Positions 51,530-61,183 of a stretch of 64,000 bases of DNA are shown piece by piece. The position numbers were made by a program, and so were the translations under genes. The notes under the pieces are model-generated. The model searched no databases. It saw nothing but the letters and a program-made list of their open reading frames with translations, and was not told where the DNA came from. The DNA lies in contig JACQWX010000103.1 in NCBI GenBank assembly GCA_016209035.1, forward strand, positions 1-64,000, written 5' to 3'. This stretch comes from Elusimicrobiota bacterium. Its GTDB lineage: Bacteria; Elusimicrobiota; Elusimicrobia; UBA1565; UBA9628. Each line of letters begins with the position of its first letter. Position 1 is the stretch's first letter.

Positions 51530-53743
51530 TCAGAAAACCCTGGGATATCGTCCGGGGTAGAGGATATCCCCGGGTTTAGGCAGTCTTTCTGGGGGCCCGG
51601 GGCCGCGCGGTTCCGCCCCCGGCGGCAGGGTCTCGATCGCGCGCCGGAGCGCGAGCGCCTCGGCGCGGCGCCCCTCGCTCTCCAGGGCCGCGGCCAGCGA
51701 CTCGTAGGCCGGGAGCAGCTTGGGGTCGAGCTTGATGGCGGCTCTCCAATCCTCCATGGCTTGGCTTCGCCGGCCCATCAGGTATCGGCACACGCCGAGG
51801 TCGTTGCGGTACACGGCCGTCCCGGGATTGCGCCGGGACAGCCCCTCGAGGATGCCGACGGCCCTGGCGTAGCCCCGGCAGGCCTGGTAGGAGAGCGCCA
51901 TCCGGTGCCTCAGCTTGTCGGGCCGTTCCTCCGCCGTCCCGGGAGAGGACAGCAGGCCTTCGGCCTTGTCCAGGGACGCGAGAGCCTGGGCGCAGTCGCC
52001 TCGGGAGGAGTCGATCTCGGCGGACAGGACCCAGGCCCTGGCGTTGCGCGGCCGGGCGTCCAGCAGGCGGCGCAGGGTGTCGAGGGCCCGGGCGCCCTCG
52101 CCGATCTTCCGTTCGGTCTGGGCGATCCACAGCGCCGCCTCCTCCGAGAACGGCAGGCGGTGGGCGCGGGCCAGGAAGGCGAGGGCCTCGGAGCGCCGAC
52201 CCAGGCTGGCCGCGGCCCCGGCGCAGGCGAGCGGCACGACGGGGTCGCGCCACGCCCGGTCGGGAAGGTTCTTGGCTGATTCGAGGACCTTGGAGCTCTC
52301 GCCCAGGCCCTCGTAGAGCATGAAGAGGCGCGCGCGGACCTTATCCGAGGGCTTCACCGCCTCGACCCGGCCGGCCAACTCGCGCGCGAGTTCCGCATCG
52401 CCGGCGGCCAGGGCCTGCTCGGCCTGGGCGAGCCAGACGAGGACGGAGGCCGCCGGTCCGGTCCCGCTGCGGGCGGGGCTCGCCGGTCCGGCCTTCCCGA
52501 CGGCCGCCTTCAGGCGCGCGATCTCGGAGGCGAGCGCGGGGCGTGCGGGCTTGAGATCCGCGGCCCGCTCCAGGCTCGTCCGCGCCAGCCCGACGTCCCC
52601 GCGGCGCAGGGCTGCGTCGCAGAGGGCGAGCCAGAGCCCGGCGTCGCGGGGGTTCTGGACCGTCAGCCGGTCCAGCAGGTGCACGGCGCGCTCGTGGCCG
52701 TCCGGGAGGACGCGGCCGCAGGGCGATGCGGTCCGCGGGGACATCGAGCGGGCCCGGTCGTCGGCCATGAGGCCGGGGACGAGGCCGGCCAGCTCGCGGG
52801 CGATGACCTCGGCGTACCATCGGTAGGCGCAGGCAGGCGGATGCGGCGGGAATATCTCCGAGGGCGGCAGGTCCGGCAGGTTCCTCCGGGCGAAGAGGTC
52901 GATGGACCGCGCTCCCGCGGCGACCAGCGCTTCCGGGCTCTCCATGTCGAGCGACAGGAGCAGGATGGGTACCCTCGGCGCATGGGCCCTCAAGAAGGCT
53001 TCGAAGGCCGCGACGCTGTCAGCCTCGCTGTCGTAGCGCGGGTTGTTCCGCGGCATGAAGGCCAGGCGGTTCGACCCAATCACGGCCGCGCGCCAGAAGG
53101 CCGAGTGCCGGAACAGCCGGCGGGCCGGCCGTCCCGGCGGGAAGAAGCGCAGATTCTCGAGATAGAGCGCGGGATCGTGTCTCAGATAGGGCCGGGGGTC
53201 TTGCTCCAGCAGGAAGGCGCGGCGGCCCTGGTTGAGGTACTGGAACACGAGGAGATCCGGCGCGTAGCGCTCGATGATCTCCTCGGCGAGCGCGATCTCC
53301 TGGGACAAGACGTAGGCGCACACGCCCGCGTTCCACACCTCGAACCTGCCCGGGGACCGCCGGTCGAGGAGCCTCTGCAGGCGCGCCGGGTAGGTCTCGT
53401 TGTCGTTCACCCCGGCGCCGAAGGTCGTCGAACCGCCCAGGAACACGATCCGCTTGACTCCGGCGGGCTTGGCAGGGGTCCGCTCGCGGTCCCGGAATCC
53501 CAGGCTGTTGACCGTGTAGGTGGTCTCGCCCGCGGTCCGGGTCCCGGGCCGGAGTTCGAAGATTCTGGCCGGGTCCTTGGAAGGACGGTGCAGGGCGATC
53601 TGATCGTGCTGGTAGTAGAGAAGGGGGGCGAGGAGCCGGCGTTCCAGGCCCGTCAGCCGGACCGCGGCTTCAAGCCCCAGCCCCAGGGAGGCGAGGTAGG
53701 CGCACCACAACGCCGCCTTCCAACCGCGGCCCGACATTCTCAT
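51530..53743 (-). CDS. Membrane-anchored SGNH/GDSL hydrolase with TPR domain
   Basis: 737 residues. An N-terminal membrane anchor is followed by a SGNH hydrolase-like domain (about 50-340) with block I VFLGGSTTFGAGVND and NAGVCAYVLSQE. From about 350 to the end come TPR repeats (AVHLLDRLTVQNPRDAGLWL, AEGLLSSPG, YRNDLGVCRYLMGRR). Such proteins act on esterified cell-surface sugars, but the substrate is unknown. An in-frame ATG at 53788 exists; 53743 is chosen because the anchor starts right after it. The stop overlaps nothing; the gap to the prepilin start is 108 bp. Confidence 0.72.
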   Translation of the reverse strand: MRMSGRGWKAALWCAYLASLGLGLEAAVRLTGLERRLLAPLLYYQHDQIALHRPSKDPARIFELRPGTRTAGETTYTVNSLGFRDRERTPAKPAGVKRIVFLGGSTTFGAGVNDNETYPARLQRLLDRRSPGRFEVWNAGVCAYVLSQEIALAEEIIERYAPDLLVFQYLNQGRRAFLLEQDPRPYLRHDPALYLENLRFFPPGRPARRLFRHSAFWRAAVIGSNRLAFMPRNNPRYDSEADSVAAFEAFLRAHAPRVPILLLSLDMESPEALVAAGARSIDLFARRNLPDLPPSEIFPPHPPACAYRWYAEVIARELAGLVPGLMADDRARSMSPRTASPCGRVLPDGHERAVHLLDRLTVQNPRDAGLWLALCDAALRRGDVGLARTSLERAADLKPARPALASEIARLKAAVGKAGPASPARSGTGPAASVLVWLAQAEQALAAGDAELARELAGRVEAVKPSDKVRARLFMLYEGLGESSKVLESAKNLPDRAWRDPVVPLACAGAAASLGRRSEALAFLARAHRLPFSEEAALWIAQTERKIGEGARALDTLRRLLDARPRNARAWVLSAEIDSSRGDCAQALASLDKAEGLLSSPGTAEERPDKLRHRMALSYQACRGYARAVGILEGLSRRNPGTAVYRNDLGVCRYLMGRRSQAMEDWRAAIKLDPKLLPAYESLAAALESEGRRAEALALRRAIETLPPGAEPRGPGPPERLPKPGDILYPGRYPRVF

Positions 53744-53787
53744 CGAGGCATCATTGTAGCCAAGATATGTATGACGCAGCAAGCTCA

Positions 53788-53816
53788 TTGCAATATATAT
53801 ATTAAGCTGATAGAAT
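53788..53816 (+). promoter_or_regulatory. Promoter of the DUF4143 ATPase gene
   Basis: TTGCAA at 53788-53793, a 17-nt AT-rich spacer, TAGAAT at 53811-53816. The GTG start (53823) follows after 6 nt, so the transcript should be leaderless. The 60-bp stretch is the most AT-rich of the window's right half. Confidence 0.6.
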
Positions 53817-53822
53817 TACAAT

Positions 53823-55118
53823 GTGAAAATATTAGGCAGAGATTTCGCCAGCCTGATTGTCAGAAGGAAACAACACAACAGTGTCCTGATTCTGACCGGC
53901 CCCCGTCAGACCGGCAAGACCACGTTCTGCGAGCGCCAACTCCCCGGGCTTCTTGGACAAGAGGCGGCCTCCTACTCATTCGACGACGTCGACCTCAGAG
54001 AACAATTCTCCAGGAGATCGCTGTCCATCCTCGAGGACGTCAAGACCCCCATGGTGGTCCTCGACGAGGCGCAGAAACAGCCTGCGGTCTTCGAGGCGGT
54101 CAAAATCATGGTGGACCGGCAGGCCAAGGGCGAAAGCGGCCATCGGACTTTCGTCCTGACCGGTTCCTCCCACCTGATGCTCCTGAAGAGCGTCCGCGAG
54201 ACTCTGGCGGGAAGAGCCGCGTTGATCCAGGTCCAGCCGTTCTCTCTCGGAGAGGTCTTGGGAGTCCCTCGGACGGGCCTGCTGTCCGGCATCGTCGAAA
54301 GGATGGCTGTCGAGCCCGGCGCCCTGGATGCCTGGCTCAACGCCCCGCCCGAGTCCCTGCGCTTCGCGAGGGAGGCCGTCCGTCGTCATCGGCGGGTGGG
54401 GGGATTCCCCCGGCCGTACGCCATGGCGGAGGAGTCCGACGCGCTGGCCTGGCTCAAGGACTACAGGGCGACCTATCTCGACCGCGACGTGGCCGACGTG
54501 GGGCGCATCGGCGACGTGATGGGCTTCTCCAAGGTGTCGAAGCTGCTCTGCGGCCGCACCGGGCAGCTGCTTTGCGTCGCCGCCGTGTCGCGCGAGTCGG
54601 GCATGGCCGTCAACACGATCCGAAGGTACCTTGACCTCCTTCAGATGACCTTCCAGGTCACTCTCCTCGAGCCCTATCACGAGAACGTGGGCAAGCGTCT
54701 GGTCAAGGCGCCCAAGCTCTACTTCCTGGATCCCGGCTTGAGCCGCGCCATCATGGGCGAGGCCGCCATCGCGGAAGGCGCCGCCTATGAGAACTGGGTC
54801 TTCTCGGAGCTCAAGAAATGGGCGGCCGCCCGGCATGAGGGCGCCGAGCTCCACTTCTACAGGACGGCCGCCGGCCTCGAAGTGGACTTCATCGTCTCCG
54901 TCAAAGGCGTTCTCCTGCCGGTCGAGGCCAAATGCGGCGAGACGGTCTCGCCCTCCGACTGCGGCAATGTCGAGCGGTTCATGCGGGAGCACCAGGGCAG
55001 CGCGCCGCTGGGCCTCGTGGTCTGCCGCGGCGGCGAGCCCAGGGAGGTGCGCAGGAACGTCTGGGCCATCCCCGACTACATGTTGTTCGCGGACCCGCCG
55101 CCCGTCTTTCCGACGTAG
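53823..55118 (+). CDS. DUF4143-family AAA ATPase
   Basis: 431 residues. Walker A LTGPRQTGKTT (about 25-35), Walker B MVVLDEAQKQP, and the C-terminal DUF4143 domain with a PD-ExK-like core (LEVDFIVSVKGVLLPVEAKC). These proteins are widespread, often horizontally moved and of unknown physiological role. No Shine-Dalgarno is seen; the GTG start fits a leaderless message from the promoter just upstream. The last 43 bp overlap the convergent GH57-like gene. Confidence 0.85.
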   Translation: MKILGRDFASLIVRRKQHNSVLILTGPRQTGKTTFCERQLPGLLGQEAASYSFDDVDLREQFSRRSLSILEDVKTPMVVLDEAQKQPAVFEAVKIMVDRQAKGESGHRTFVLTGSSHLMLLKSVRETLAGRAALIQVQPFSLGEVLGVPRTGLLSGIVERMAVEPGALDAWLNAPPESLRFAREAVRRHRRVGGFPRPYAMAEESDALAWLKDYRATYLDRDVADVGRIGDVMGFSKVSKLLCGRTGQLLCVAAVSRESGMAVNTIRRYLDLLQMTFQVTLLEPYHENVGKRLVKAPKLYFLDPGLSRAIMGEAAIAEGAAYENWVFSELKKWAAARHEGAELHFYRTAAGLEVDFIVSVKGVLLPVEAKCGETVSPSDCGNVERFMREHQGSAPLGLVVCRGGEPREVRRNVWAIPDYMLFADPPPVFPT

Positions 55119-57631
55119 ACGTGCATGATGGGGGAGCGCTGGACCCCTCCCCGGCCGTCTTCGGCCTCGACGTAGTAGTCCACGAGGACCTCGTTGCCCG
55201 GGCTCACGCGGGCGTGGACCATCCGAGGCAGTTCGTGGACGCGGTCACCAGGGGCAAGGCCGGCCCACTCGGCCTGCGGGTAGGGGTCCTTGGCCGCCAT
55301 CTCCATCGAATTCCACGGCCCGATCCGGGCTCCCCCGCCGTAGGAGAGGTTCTCGTCGGCGGGCGAGGTCCTGCCGTCCTGGGAGACGCGCCACTTGAGC
55401 TCCACGCGCTTCAAGCCCGCGGCCGAGTAGACGAAGCCGTAGACGTCGAACTCGGGAGCGTAGGTGTGCGAGCGCCAGCCGTAGACCTCGCCGCGGTTCT
55501 CGCCGCCCGGGTTCCAGGGGAAGCGGTTGGGGCCCCAGATGGTGGGCGCGGCCCTGGGGGCGTCGGCGCCCATCGCGGCCTTGGCCGCTTCCATCGCGGC
55601 CTTGGCGGCCAGGAGCGGAATCTGCACGAAGTCGGGCTCCGGCCCGTAGTACACGTGGCCGGAGTCGAAGGCGCGCAGGACCTGCTGGACGGCCTTCTCC
55701 AAGGGGCCGGCCGAGGGGTCCGTGTCCGCCTTGACCACCTTGGCCATGTCGAGCTCCCAGCCCGGGACCTTGGCCTTCATGGCGGCCTCGCCCTGCAGGA
55801 GCCAGTGCACGGCCATGGCCAGGAGCGAGTGGAACTGGAGCTTGAAGTTCCAGGCGGTCGGGTCGAACCGAGGCATCGGCACGCCCGCGGTCTTGATGGG
55901 CGGCCAGAGCCAGCGGCTCAGCTGCGGCGTGCCCCAGTCCGCGTTGGGCCAGGCCCCGGGCTCGACCCAGGTCAGGACGTCGTCGACCGGCACGGGATAG
56001 CGGGTCAGGTACTCCTGGATGGTGCCGAACTGGTGGCCGTTGGCGTCGAGCCAATGGGCGAGTCTCGGCATGGACTCCATGTAGCTGCTGTAGCCGCCGC
56101 CCCAGGCATTGTCGCCGTCAGTGTCCAAGCCCAGCACCAGGGGGCGTCCCTCGGCCGCGAACCGGGCGATGTCCTGGACGACGTCGTTTGGGAAGTCCTG
56201 GTAGCCCGCGATGTAGGAAGGCCCGCCTGCCATGGGGAAGACCCGGAGCTTGTACTCCTTGCCGTCCGAGTCCACGTAGCGCAGCCAGTGCGGCAGGTAG
56301 GAATAAGGAAGGACGTCCTTCGAGGTGCGGCCGTCCTTGCCCGAGGTGTAGTGGTCGAGCTGCCCTGAAGCCGGGTTGCGCTGGTCCGCCTTGTTGGGAG
56401 GCGGGAGGTTCGGCATGCCGGTAGCGTCGTAGCCCTTGAGCGAGCGGCTGACATGATGGCTGTCCACGATCACGACCTGCACGCCCGCCTTGACCAGGGC
56501 CGGGACCATCTCAGGGCTGAATCCCACTTCCGGAGGCCGGAAGATCTTCATCTGCCTAGGGGCCGGCTCTCCCCAGAACTCCTTCATCAGGAGTTCGTGG
56601 TACTTGACGTTCCAGCGCACGAGCGCGTCAGCGGCCTGGCCCCACGGCAGGAGGCCGTAGAGGAAGTGGTAGCCCGTCAGGAGCATCTCCATCCGCGGCC
56701 CGTCGCTCGCGGTGCGCCAGCCGATGGCCTCGCGCCAGCGCTGGACCCAGCCCATGCCCCAGAGCTTGCGGCCGATCTCCATCAAGGCCGGGGTGAAGGA
56801 GATGGAGAGCCCGGCTGGGTTGTCCTTGGTCCAGCCCGTGCGGTTCAATATCTCGCGGAGAGCCCCCACGGGATGCTCGCCGTTGGTGGCCTTGACCTTG
56901 TCGTCCGCGGCCATGTCGCCTGCGATGCGGTCCCAGGAGCGGTGCGGGTAGTGCAGGTGCAGGATGCGCGTCCCGTAGACCATGCCTCCCGCGATGCCCC
57001 GCAGGAAGCCCGCAATCGACCGGAAGATGGAAGTCCGCGGCCCTGAACCATGGGCCGAGGGCGCGGGAAGCGGCGCCGGCGCCTGGCCCTCTTCAGCCGG
57101 GGCCGCGTGGGACGGCGCCAGGAGCCGGGCGCCGGAGACGGCCACTGCCAGGTCGCCTCCAAGCTCCGGCAAGCCCTCCGCGTTCGCATCAGGCTCGGGC
57201 TTGACGCCCAGCAGGGCGTCCATGACCTCATCGCCCGAGCTGCGGGCCGACCCCGGGTCCATGTCCGCCACTTCCTCGGCGGCGGGGATCTCCACCCCGT
57301 TGACGGTCAAGACGCCGTCCCGCCGCTCGACCTTGGGCAAACTCGCCGGCTCGAAGGAGGCACCCGGGCCGGGCGCGGAGACCACCGGAAGCTCGGTCTG
57401 CGTCCTCAAGACTCCAGAGGCATGGCTCAGGGAGCGCAAGGCCCCTGCTGAAGGCGCTTCGAGCGCATGGCTTGCCGGCAGGCTGAGGGAGGTGCGGCTG
57501 CCCAGCGGCACGGGGATGGCTGCGCCTGAGACCGGAGCGGCGACCACCCGCGCCAAGGTCTGGGCAGCGAGAGGGCCAGGAGCCTGAAGGAGCAGGAGCC
57601 CGGTCAAAAGGACGCCGAAGGTCCGTCGCAT
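55076..57631 (-). CDS. Secreted GH57-like protein
   Basis: 851 residues. A signal peptide (GVLLTGLLLLQAPGPLAAQ) is followed by about 200 residues of Ala/Pro-rich spacer with VERRDGVLTVNGVEIPAAEE. A glycoside hydrolase 57-like domain (about 220-560) then has HLHYPHRSWDR, GYHFLYGLLPWG and FRPPEVGFSPEMVPALVKAG. The C-terminus looks like a beta domain (GRTSPADENLSYGGG). GH57 enzymes act on alpha-glucans, but the typical catalytic pair is not certain here. ATG 57646 is an alternative start. It overlaps the convergent ATPase gene. Confidence 0.65.
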   Translation of the reverse strand: MRRTFGVLLTGLLLLQAPGPLAAQTLARVVAAPVSGAAIPVPLGSRTSLSLPASHALEAPSAGALRSLSHASGVLRTQTELPVVSAPGPGASFEPASLPKVERRDGVLTVNGVEIPAAEEVADMDPGSARSSGDEVMDALLGVKPEPDANAEGLPELGGDLAVAVSGARLLAPSHAAPAEEGQAPAPLPAPSAHGSGPRTSIFRSIAGFLRGIAGGMVYGTRILHLHYPHRSWDRIAGDMAADDKVKATNGEHPVGALREILNRTGWTKDNPAGLSISFTPALMEIGRKLWGMGWVQRWREAIGWRTASDGPRMEMLLTGYHFLYGLLPWGQAADALVRWNVKYHELLMKEFWGEPAPRQMKIFRPPEVGFSPEMVPALVKAGVQVVIVDSHHVSRSLKGYDATGMPNLPPPNKADQRNPASGQLDHYTSGKDGRTSKDVLPYSYLPHWLRYVDSDGKEYKLRVFPMAGGPSYIAGYQDFPNDVVQDIARFAAEGRPLVLGLDTDGDNAWGGGYSSYMESMPRLAHWLDANGHQFGTIQEYLTRYPVPVDDVLTWVEPGAWPNADWGTPQLSRWLWPPIKTAGVPMPRFDPTAWNFKLQFHSLLAMAVHWLLQGEAAMKAKVPGWELDMAKVVKADTDPSAGPLEKAVQQVLRAFDSGHVYYGPEPDFVQIPLLAAKAAMEAAKAAMGADAPRAAPTIWGPNRFPWNPGGENRGEVYGWRSHTYAPEFDVYGFVYSAAGLKRVELKWRVSQDGRTSPADENLSYGGGARIGPWNSMEMAAKDPYPQAEWAGLAPGDRVHELPRMVHARVSPGNEVLVDYYVEAEDGRGGVQRSPIMHVYVGKTGGGSANNM

Positions 57632-58072
57632 GCCGGCCCATAGCATATCACGGAGCCGGACGCGGACGATTGGGCCGGATGGCTCGCAAACGCGGCGGGA
57701 AAAGCCCCACCTTTTCCTAGGACTCCGCTCGATGCGAGGTAGGCCTTTGGTACCGGCGCGAGGACATGCGCGACCGGCGGGAGGACCGGCGTGATCGGCA
57801 GCAAGGGATCGGCGGTCCCGGAAAGGGCAACATGGGCCATCATCGCGGGGGAGGCAACAGCGGGCAGGGCGTCGGCAACCGAGGCGGCAAGCGGGGAGGA
57901 GGCGGCCGGGGCAAGCGTCTCTTCCCAGGGTCGGGCCTGAGGACCCCTCTCCAGCTGCGCAGCTCTTCACGCGGCAGACGCTCCAGGTAGCGTCTCCATT
58001 GAAGCCTTCCGCGCGCCCGGCGGCTCCATACTTTGGTAGAATCACCCGGGGATCGTCGACGGGGAGAACAGC
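57632..58072. other. 440-bp gap; possible remnant of a secreted-protein gene
   Basis: No convincing gene. On the minus strand, 57604-57920 reads as an open frame with the composition of the exported spacer regions seen here (LAASVADALPAVASPAMMAH, PVLPPVAHVLAPVPKAYLAS). It lacks a start and may be a remnant of a duplicate N-terminus. On the plus strand at 57766-57990 a Gly/Arg-rich frame is a shadow. The last 40 bp hold the TAGAAT box (58037-58042) and GGGGAG site of the carbamoyltransferase gene. Confidence 0.4.
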
Positions 58073-59782
58073 ATGAACATCATCGGCTTGAATCATGGGG
58101 AGATAGACTCTTCGGCCGCCCTGGTGGCGGACGGCAAGGTGGTCGCGGGCAGCGCCGAGGAGCGCTTCAACCGGCAGAAGAAGTCCAAATCGTTCCCCCA
58201 CAAGTCCCTGCAGTTCTGCCTGCGCGCCAAGGGATTGGAGCTTTCGGACTGCGACTGCGTGGCCCAGGCTTGGAACCCGGGCGAGGGCTGGCTCAAGTAC
58301 AACCCGATCATCTCGGCGCACCGCCTGCGCCGCGAGGACAACTTCTACTCCATCCCGGACCATCTCTTCAGCTTCGCGCGGCGCCGCTCCATGGACTGGG
58401 TCGCGATGGATTTCCCGGCCGGCAGCCGCCTGCCCAAGGTCTACCACGTCACCCACCATCGGGCGCACGCGGCCAACGCCTTCTTCCTTTCGCCGTTCGA
58501 CGAGGCCGCGATCCTCACCTGCGACTTCCGCGGGGAACTGGAGTCCACGACGTGGTGCCGGGCCAAGGGGAACAAGATCGAGGTCCTCGGCCGGCAGTCC
58601 ATGCCGAACTCGCTAGGCATGTTCTACGCCACCTTCACCGAGCTCCTGGGCTACCGCCCGGACAACGACGAGTGGAAGGTCATGGCCCTCTCCGCCTTCG
58701 ACGTCGACTGCAGGCCCGCTTTCAAGAGGCTGCGCGGCACCTACAGCCTCCTGCCTGACGGCGGCTTCGAGCTGGATCAGTCCTACTACAAGGGCGCGGT
58801 CCTCGACCAGCCCGACCTCTACACGCACAAGCTTGAGAAGCTCCTCGGCGGCCGCCGCGGCCAGCCGGGCGAGGAGGTCACCGAGTGGCACTGCGTCACG
58901 GCCAAGGCCATGCAGATGGCGGCCGAGGAGATCGTGACGCACATGCTCCGGCACCTCCACCGGACCGCGCGCAGCCGCAACCTCGCGGCGAGCGGCGGCT
59001 TCTTCATGAACTCGGTCTACAACGGCAAGATACTCGAGAAGACCCCGTTTAAGCGCCTCTACGTCTCCTATGCCCCGGGCGACCTGGGCAACAGCATCGG
59101 CGCCGCCCTCTACGCCGCGCACTGCATCCACCACGAGAAGCGCAGCCGTGCCGCGCCCTTGAGCTATCTCGGCCCGGCGTTCTCCGAGGCCGAGATCGAG
59201 CGGTGCCTCCACCGGCGCAAGCTCCGCTACGAGCGGCGCGAGGACGCCGAGAGGGACATCGCGCGCCTCGTGGCGGACGGCCACATCGTGGCCGTCTTCG
59301 CCGGCCGCATGGAGTTCGGAGAGCGGGCCCTGGGCAACAGGTCCATCCTGGCCGACCCCAGGCGCGGGGACATCAAGGACCGCATCAACGCCAGCATCAA
59401 GTACCGGGAGAGCTACCGGCCCTTCGCCCCCTCGGTGCTCTTCGAGAAGGCGCACCGCTATTTCGAGGTCGCCCCGGGGTTCGAGTGCCCCTACATGGAG
59501 AAGGTGGTCCCCGTCCGCAAGCGCTTCCGCTCGGCCCTCCCCGCCATCACCCACGTGGACGGCTCGGGCCGCATCCACACCGTGCGCAAGGAGCACAACC
59601 CCCGCTACTACCGCATCATCTCCGAGTTCGGCAAGCTCACCGGCTTCCCCGTGGTGCTCAACACCTCGTTCAACATCAACGGCGAGCCCATCGTGGCCTC
59701 CCCCGACGACGCCCTCAACACCTTCTTCAACAGCGGCATCGAGTGCCTCGCGCTCGGGGATTTCCTGCTGACCAAAGCCTAG
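58073..59782 (+). CDS. NodU/CmcH-family carbamoyltransferase
   Basis: 569 residues. The N-terminal Kae1-like domain (MNIIGLNHGEIDSSAALVAD, HHRAHAANAFF) and the C-terminal YrdC-like carbamoyltransferase part (MEFGERALGNRSILADPR, VVLNTSFNINGEPIVASP) are both complete. The family transfers a carbamoyl group from carbamoyl phosphate to sugars or antibiotic hydroxyls. No glycan or antibiotic genes are adjacent, so the acceptor is unknown. GGGGAG lies 6 nt before the ATG. Confidence 0.9.
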   Translation: MNIIGLNHGEIDSSAALVADGKVVAGSAEERFNRQKKSKSFPHKSLQFCLRAKGLELSDCDCVAQAWNPGEGWLKYNPIISAHRLRREDNFYSIPDHLFSFARRRSMDWVAMDFPAGSRLPKVYHVTHHRAHAANAFFLSPFDEAAILTCDFRGELESTTWCRAKGNKIEVLGRQSMPNSLGMFYATFTELLGYRPDNDEWKVMALSAFDVDCRPAFKRLRGTYSLLPDGGFELDQSYYKGAVLDQPDLYTHKLEKLLGGRRGQPGEEVTEWHCVTAKAMQMAAEEIVTHMLRHLHRTARSRNLAASGGFFMNSVYNGKILEKTPFKRLYVSYAPGDLGNSIGAALYAAHCIHHEKRSRAAPLSYLGPAFSEAEIERCLHRRKLRYERREDAERDIARLVADGHIVAVFAGRMEFGERALGNRSILADPRRGDIKDRINASIKYRESYRPFAPSVLFEKAHRYFEVAPGFECPYMEKVVPVRKRFRSALPAITHVDGSGRIHTVRKEHNPRYYRIISEFGKLTGFPVVLNTSFNINGEPIVASPDDALNTFFNSGIECLALGDFLLTKA

Positions 59783-59789
59783 CGCGGCG

Positions 59790-60497
59790 CTAACGGACGC
59801 CCCAGACCGGGTGCCACTGGGGGATGAGACGCGCGTCCTTGAGGCAGCCGCGGGCCTGGCGCAGGAAGCGGAGCGCGCGCTCGGGCTCGATGGGCTCCTC
59901 GCCGCCGAACGCGGTCGCGGGCTGGAGCACCAGCGGGATGTCCGGCGAGGCCTCGCCGAGAAGCCTGACGGCCCGGCGCCACTCCGCATCGGTCGTGCCC
60001 CTGGTCAGGACCACCTTCACGAAGGTCTTCTCCGGCGCGACGCGCAGGAACTCCAGGTGCTCGGACCAGGTAGGCCTGCCGGTGGCCGAAGGGAGCTTGA
60101 TGTCCGCGGCCACGGTGTCGCACAGCGGAGCGACCTTTCTGAAAGCCTCGGCCAGCGTCCCGTTGGTCTCGAGGTAGTTGTCCCAGCCCGAGGCCTTGGC
60201 CCACCTCAGCATGGGGGCGAGTCCCGCGACCTGAAGGAGAGGCTCGCCCCCGGTCCAGGCGATGGCGGCGTGCCGCCGCTCAGCCTGGAGCCTCCTGATC
60301 CTGCACCGGAGCTTCTTCGCGGACCAAGTCTCGCCGGCCGAACCCCGCAGGGTCTCGGGCTGGTCGCAATAGGAGCAGGCCAGGTTGCAGCCGGCCAGGC
60401 GGACGAAGACCTGCCTGGCCCCGAGCCGTATCCCCTCGCCTTGCAGCGAGGAGAAGACCTCCACGACCCTCAGACCCCTGGCGCAGGAAGGCTTCAC
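59790..60497 (-). CDS. queE: 7-carboxy-7-deazaguanine synthase
   Basis: 235 residues. Radical SAM enzyme converting 6-carboxytetrahydropterin to 7-carboxy-7-deazaguanine in queuosine precursor synthesis. Seen: VFSSLQGEGIRLGARQVFVR, CNLACSYCDQPE (CxxxCxxC), ITWTGGEP-like IAWTGGEPLLQ, ETNGT, and a C-terminal QPA. The GTG start overlaps the queC stop (GTGA). QueC, directly upstream, makes preQ0 from its product. Convergent with the carbamoyltransferase gene. Confidence 0.92.
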   Translation of the reverse strand: MKPSCARGLRVVEVFSSLQGEGIRLGARQVFVRLAGCNLACSYCDQPETLRGSAGETWSAKKLRCRIRRLQAERRHAAIAWTGGEPLLQVAGLAPMLRWAKASGWDNYLETNGTLAEAFRKVAPLCDTVAADIKLPSATGRPTWSEHLEFLRVAPEKTFVKVVLTRGTTDAEWRRAVRLLGEASPDIPLVLQPATAFGGEEPIEPERALRFLRQARGCLKDARLIPQWHPVWGVR

Positions 60498-61183
60498 AGG
60501 GCGGGGTCCGCCACGCGGGCCTCGGCAAAGCCCTTGGCCCGCAGTTTGCACGAGTCGCACCGGCCGCACGGCTTGGCCCCGCCTTCGTAGCACGACCAGG
60601 TGAGATGCAGGGGAGCCTTCAGCTTGACGGCCAGGCGCACGATGCCCGCCTTGTCGAGCTTCATGAGCGGCGCCTCCACCTTCACGGCTTTCCCCTCGGC
60701 GCCCATCCGCGTGCCAAGGGCCGCCGTCCTCTGGAACGACCGGATGAACTCGGGCCTGCAGTCCGGGTAGCCGGAGTAATCCAGGTCGTTGGCGCCGATC
60801 ACGACGCGGTCGGCTCCGAGCGAGTCCGCCAGCGACGCGGCCAAGGCCAAGAACACGAGGTTCCGGCCCGGGACATAGGTGGAAGGGATGGGGCCCTTGC
60901 CGATGCGCGACGCGGGGGGGCACGGCAAGGGCTTGGCCTTGTCCACCAAGGAAGAGACCTTCAACCATGGAAGCCGCAAGGAGACACGATGAAACGGAAC
61001 GTCAAGCGCCCGCGCAACGGCGCGGGCGCTGGCAAGTTCCCTCCCATGCCGCTGCCCGTAGGAGACGGCCAGGGCCGCGGGCCGCCAGCCTTCGGCCCGC
61101 GCCCAGCAGAGCGCGGTCGTGGAATCGAGCCCCCCGGAGAGCAGGACGATGGACCGACAGGGGGGGGCGGCCCTACTGCCCAT
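60494..61183 (-). CDS. queC: 7-cyano-7-deazaguanine synthase
   Basis: 229 residues. ATP-pyrophosphatase that forms preQ0: PP-loop VLLSGGLDSTTAL, SYGQRHGRELASA, YVPGRNLVFLALA, GANDLDYSGYPDCRPEF and the C-terminal zinc site CYEGGAKPCGRCDSCKLR. The start overlaps the exonuclease gene by 11 bp. QueD and QueF homologues are not in the window. Confidence 0.94.
   Translation of the reverse strand: MGSRAAPPCRSIVLLSGGLDSTTALCWARAEGWRPAALAVSYGQRHGRELASARAVARALDVPFHRVSLRLPWLKVSSLVDKAKPLPCPPASRIGKGPIPSTYVPGRNLVFLALAASLADSLGADRVVIGANDLDYSGYPDCRPEFIRSFQRTAALGTRMGAEGKAVKVEAPLMKLDKAGIVRLAVKLKAPLHLTWSCYEGGAKPCGRCDSCKLRAKGFAEARVADPAL

Noticed and set aside
51542-51570. 8-bp inverted repeat GGGATATC/GATATCCC as a terminator
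   Set aside because: It lies inside the coding end of the GDSL/TPR gene, has no U-run, and its length is within chance for this sequence.
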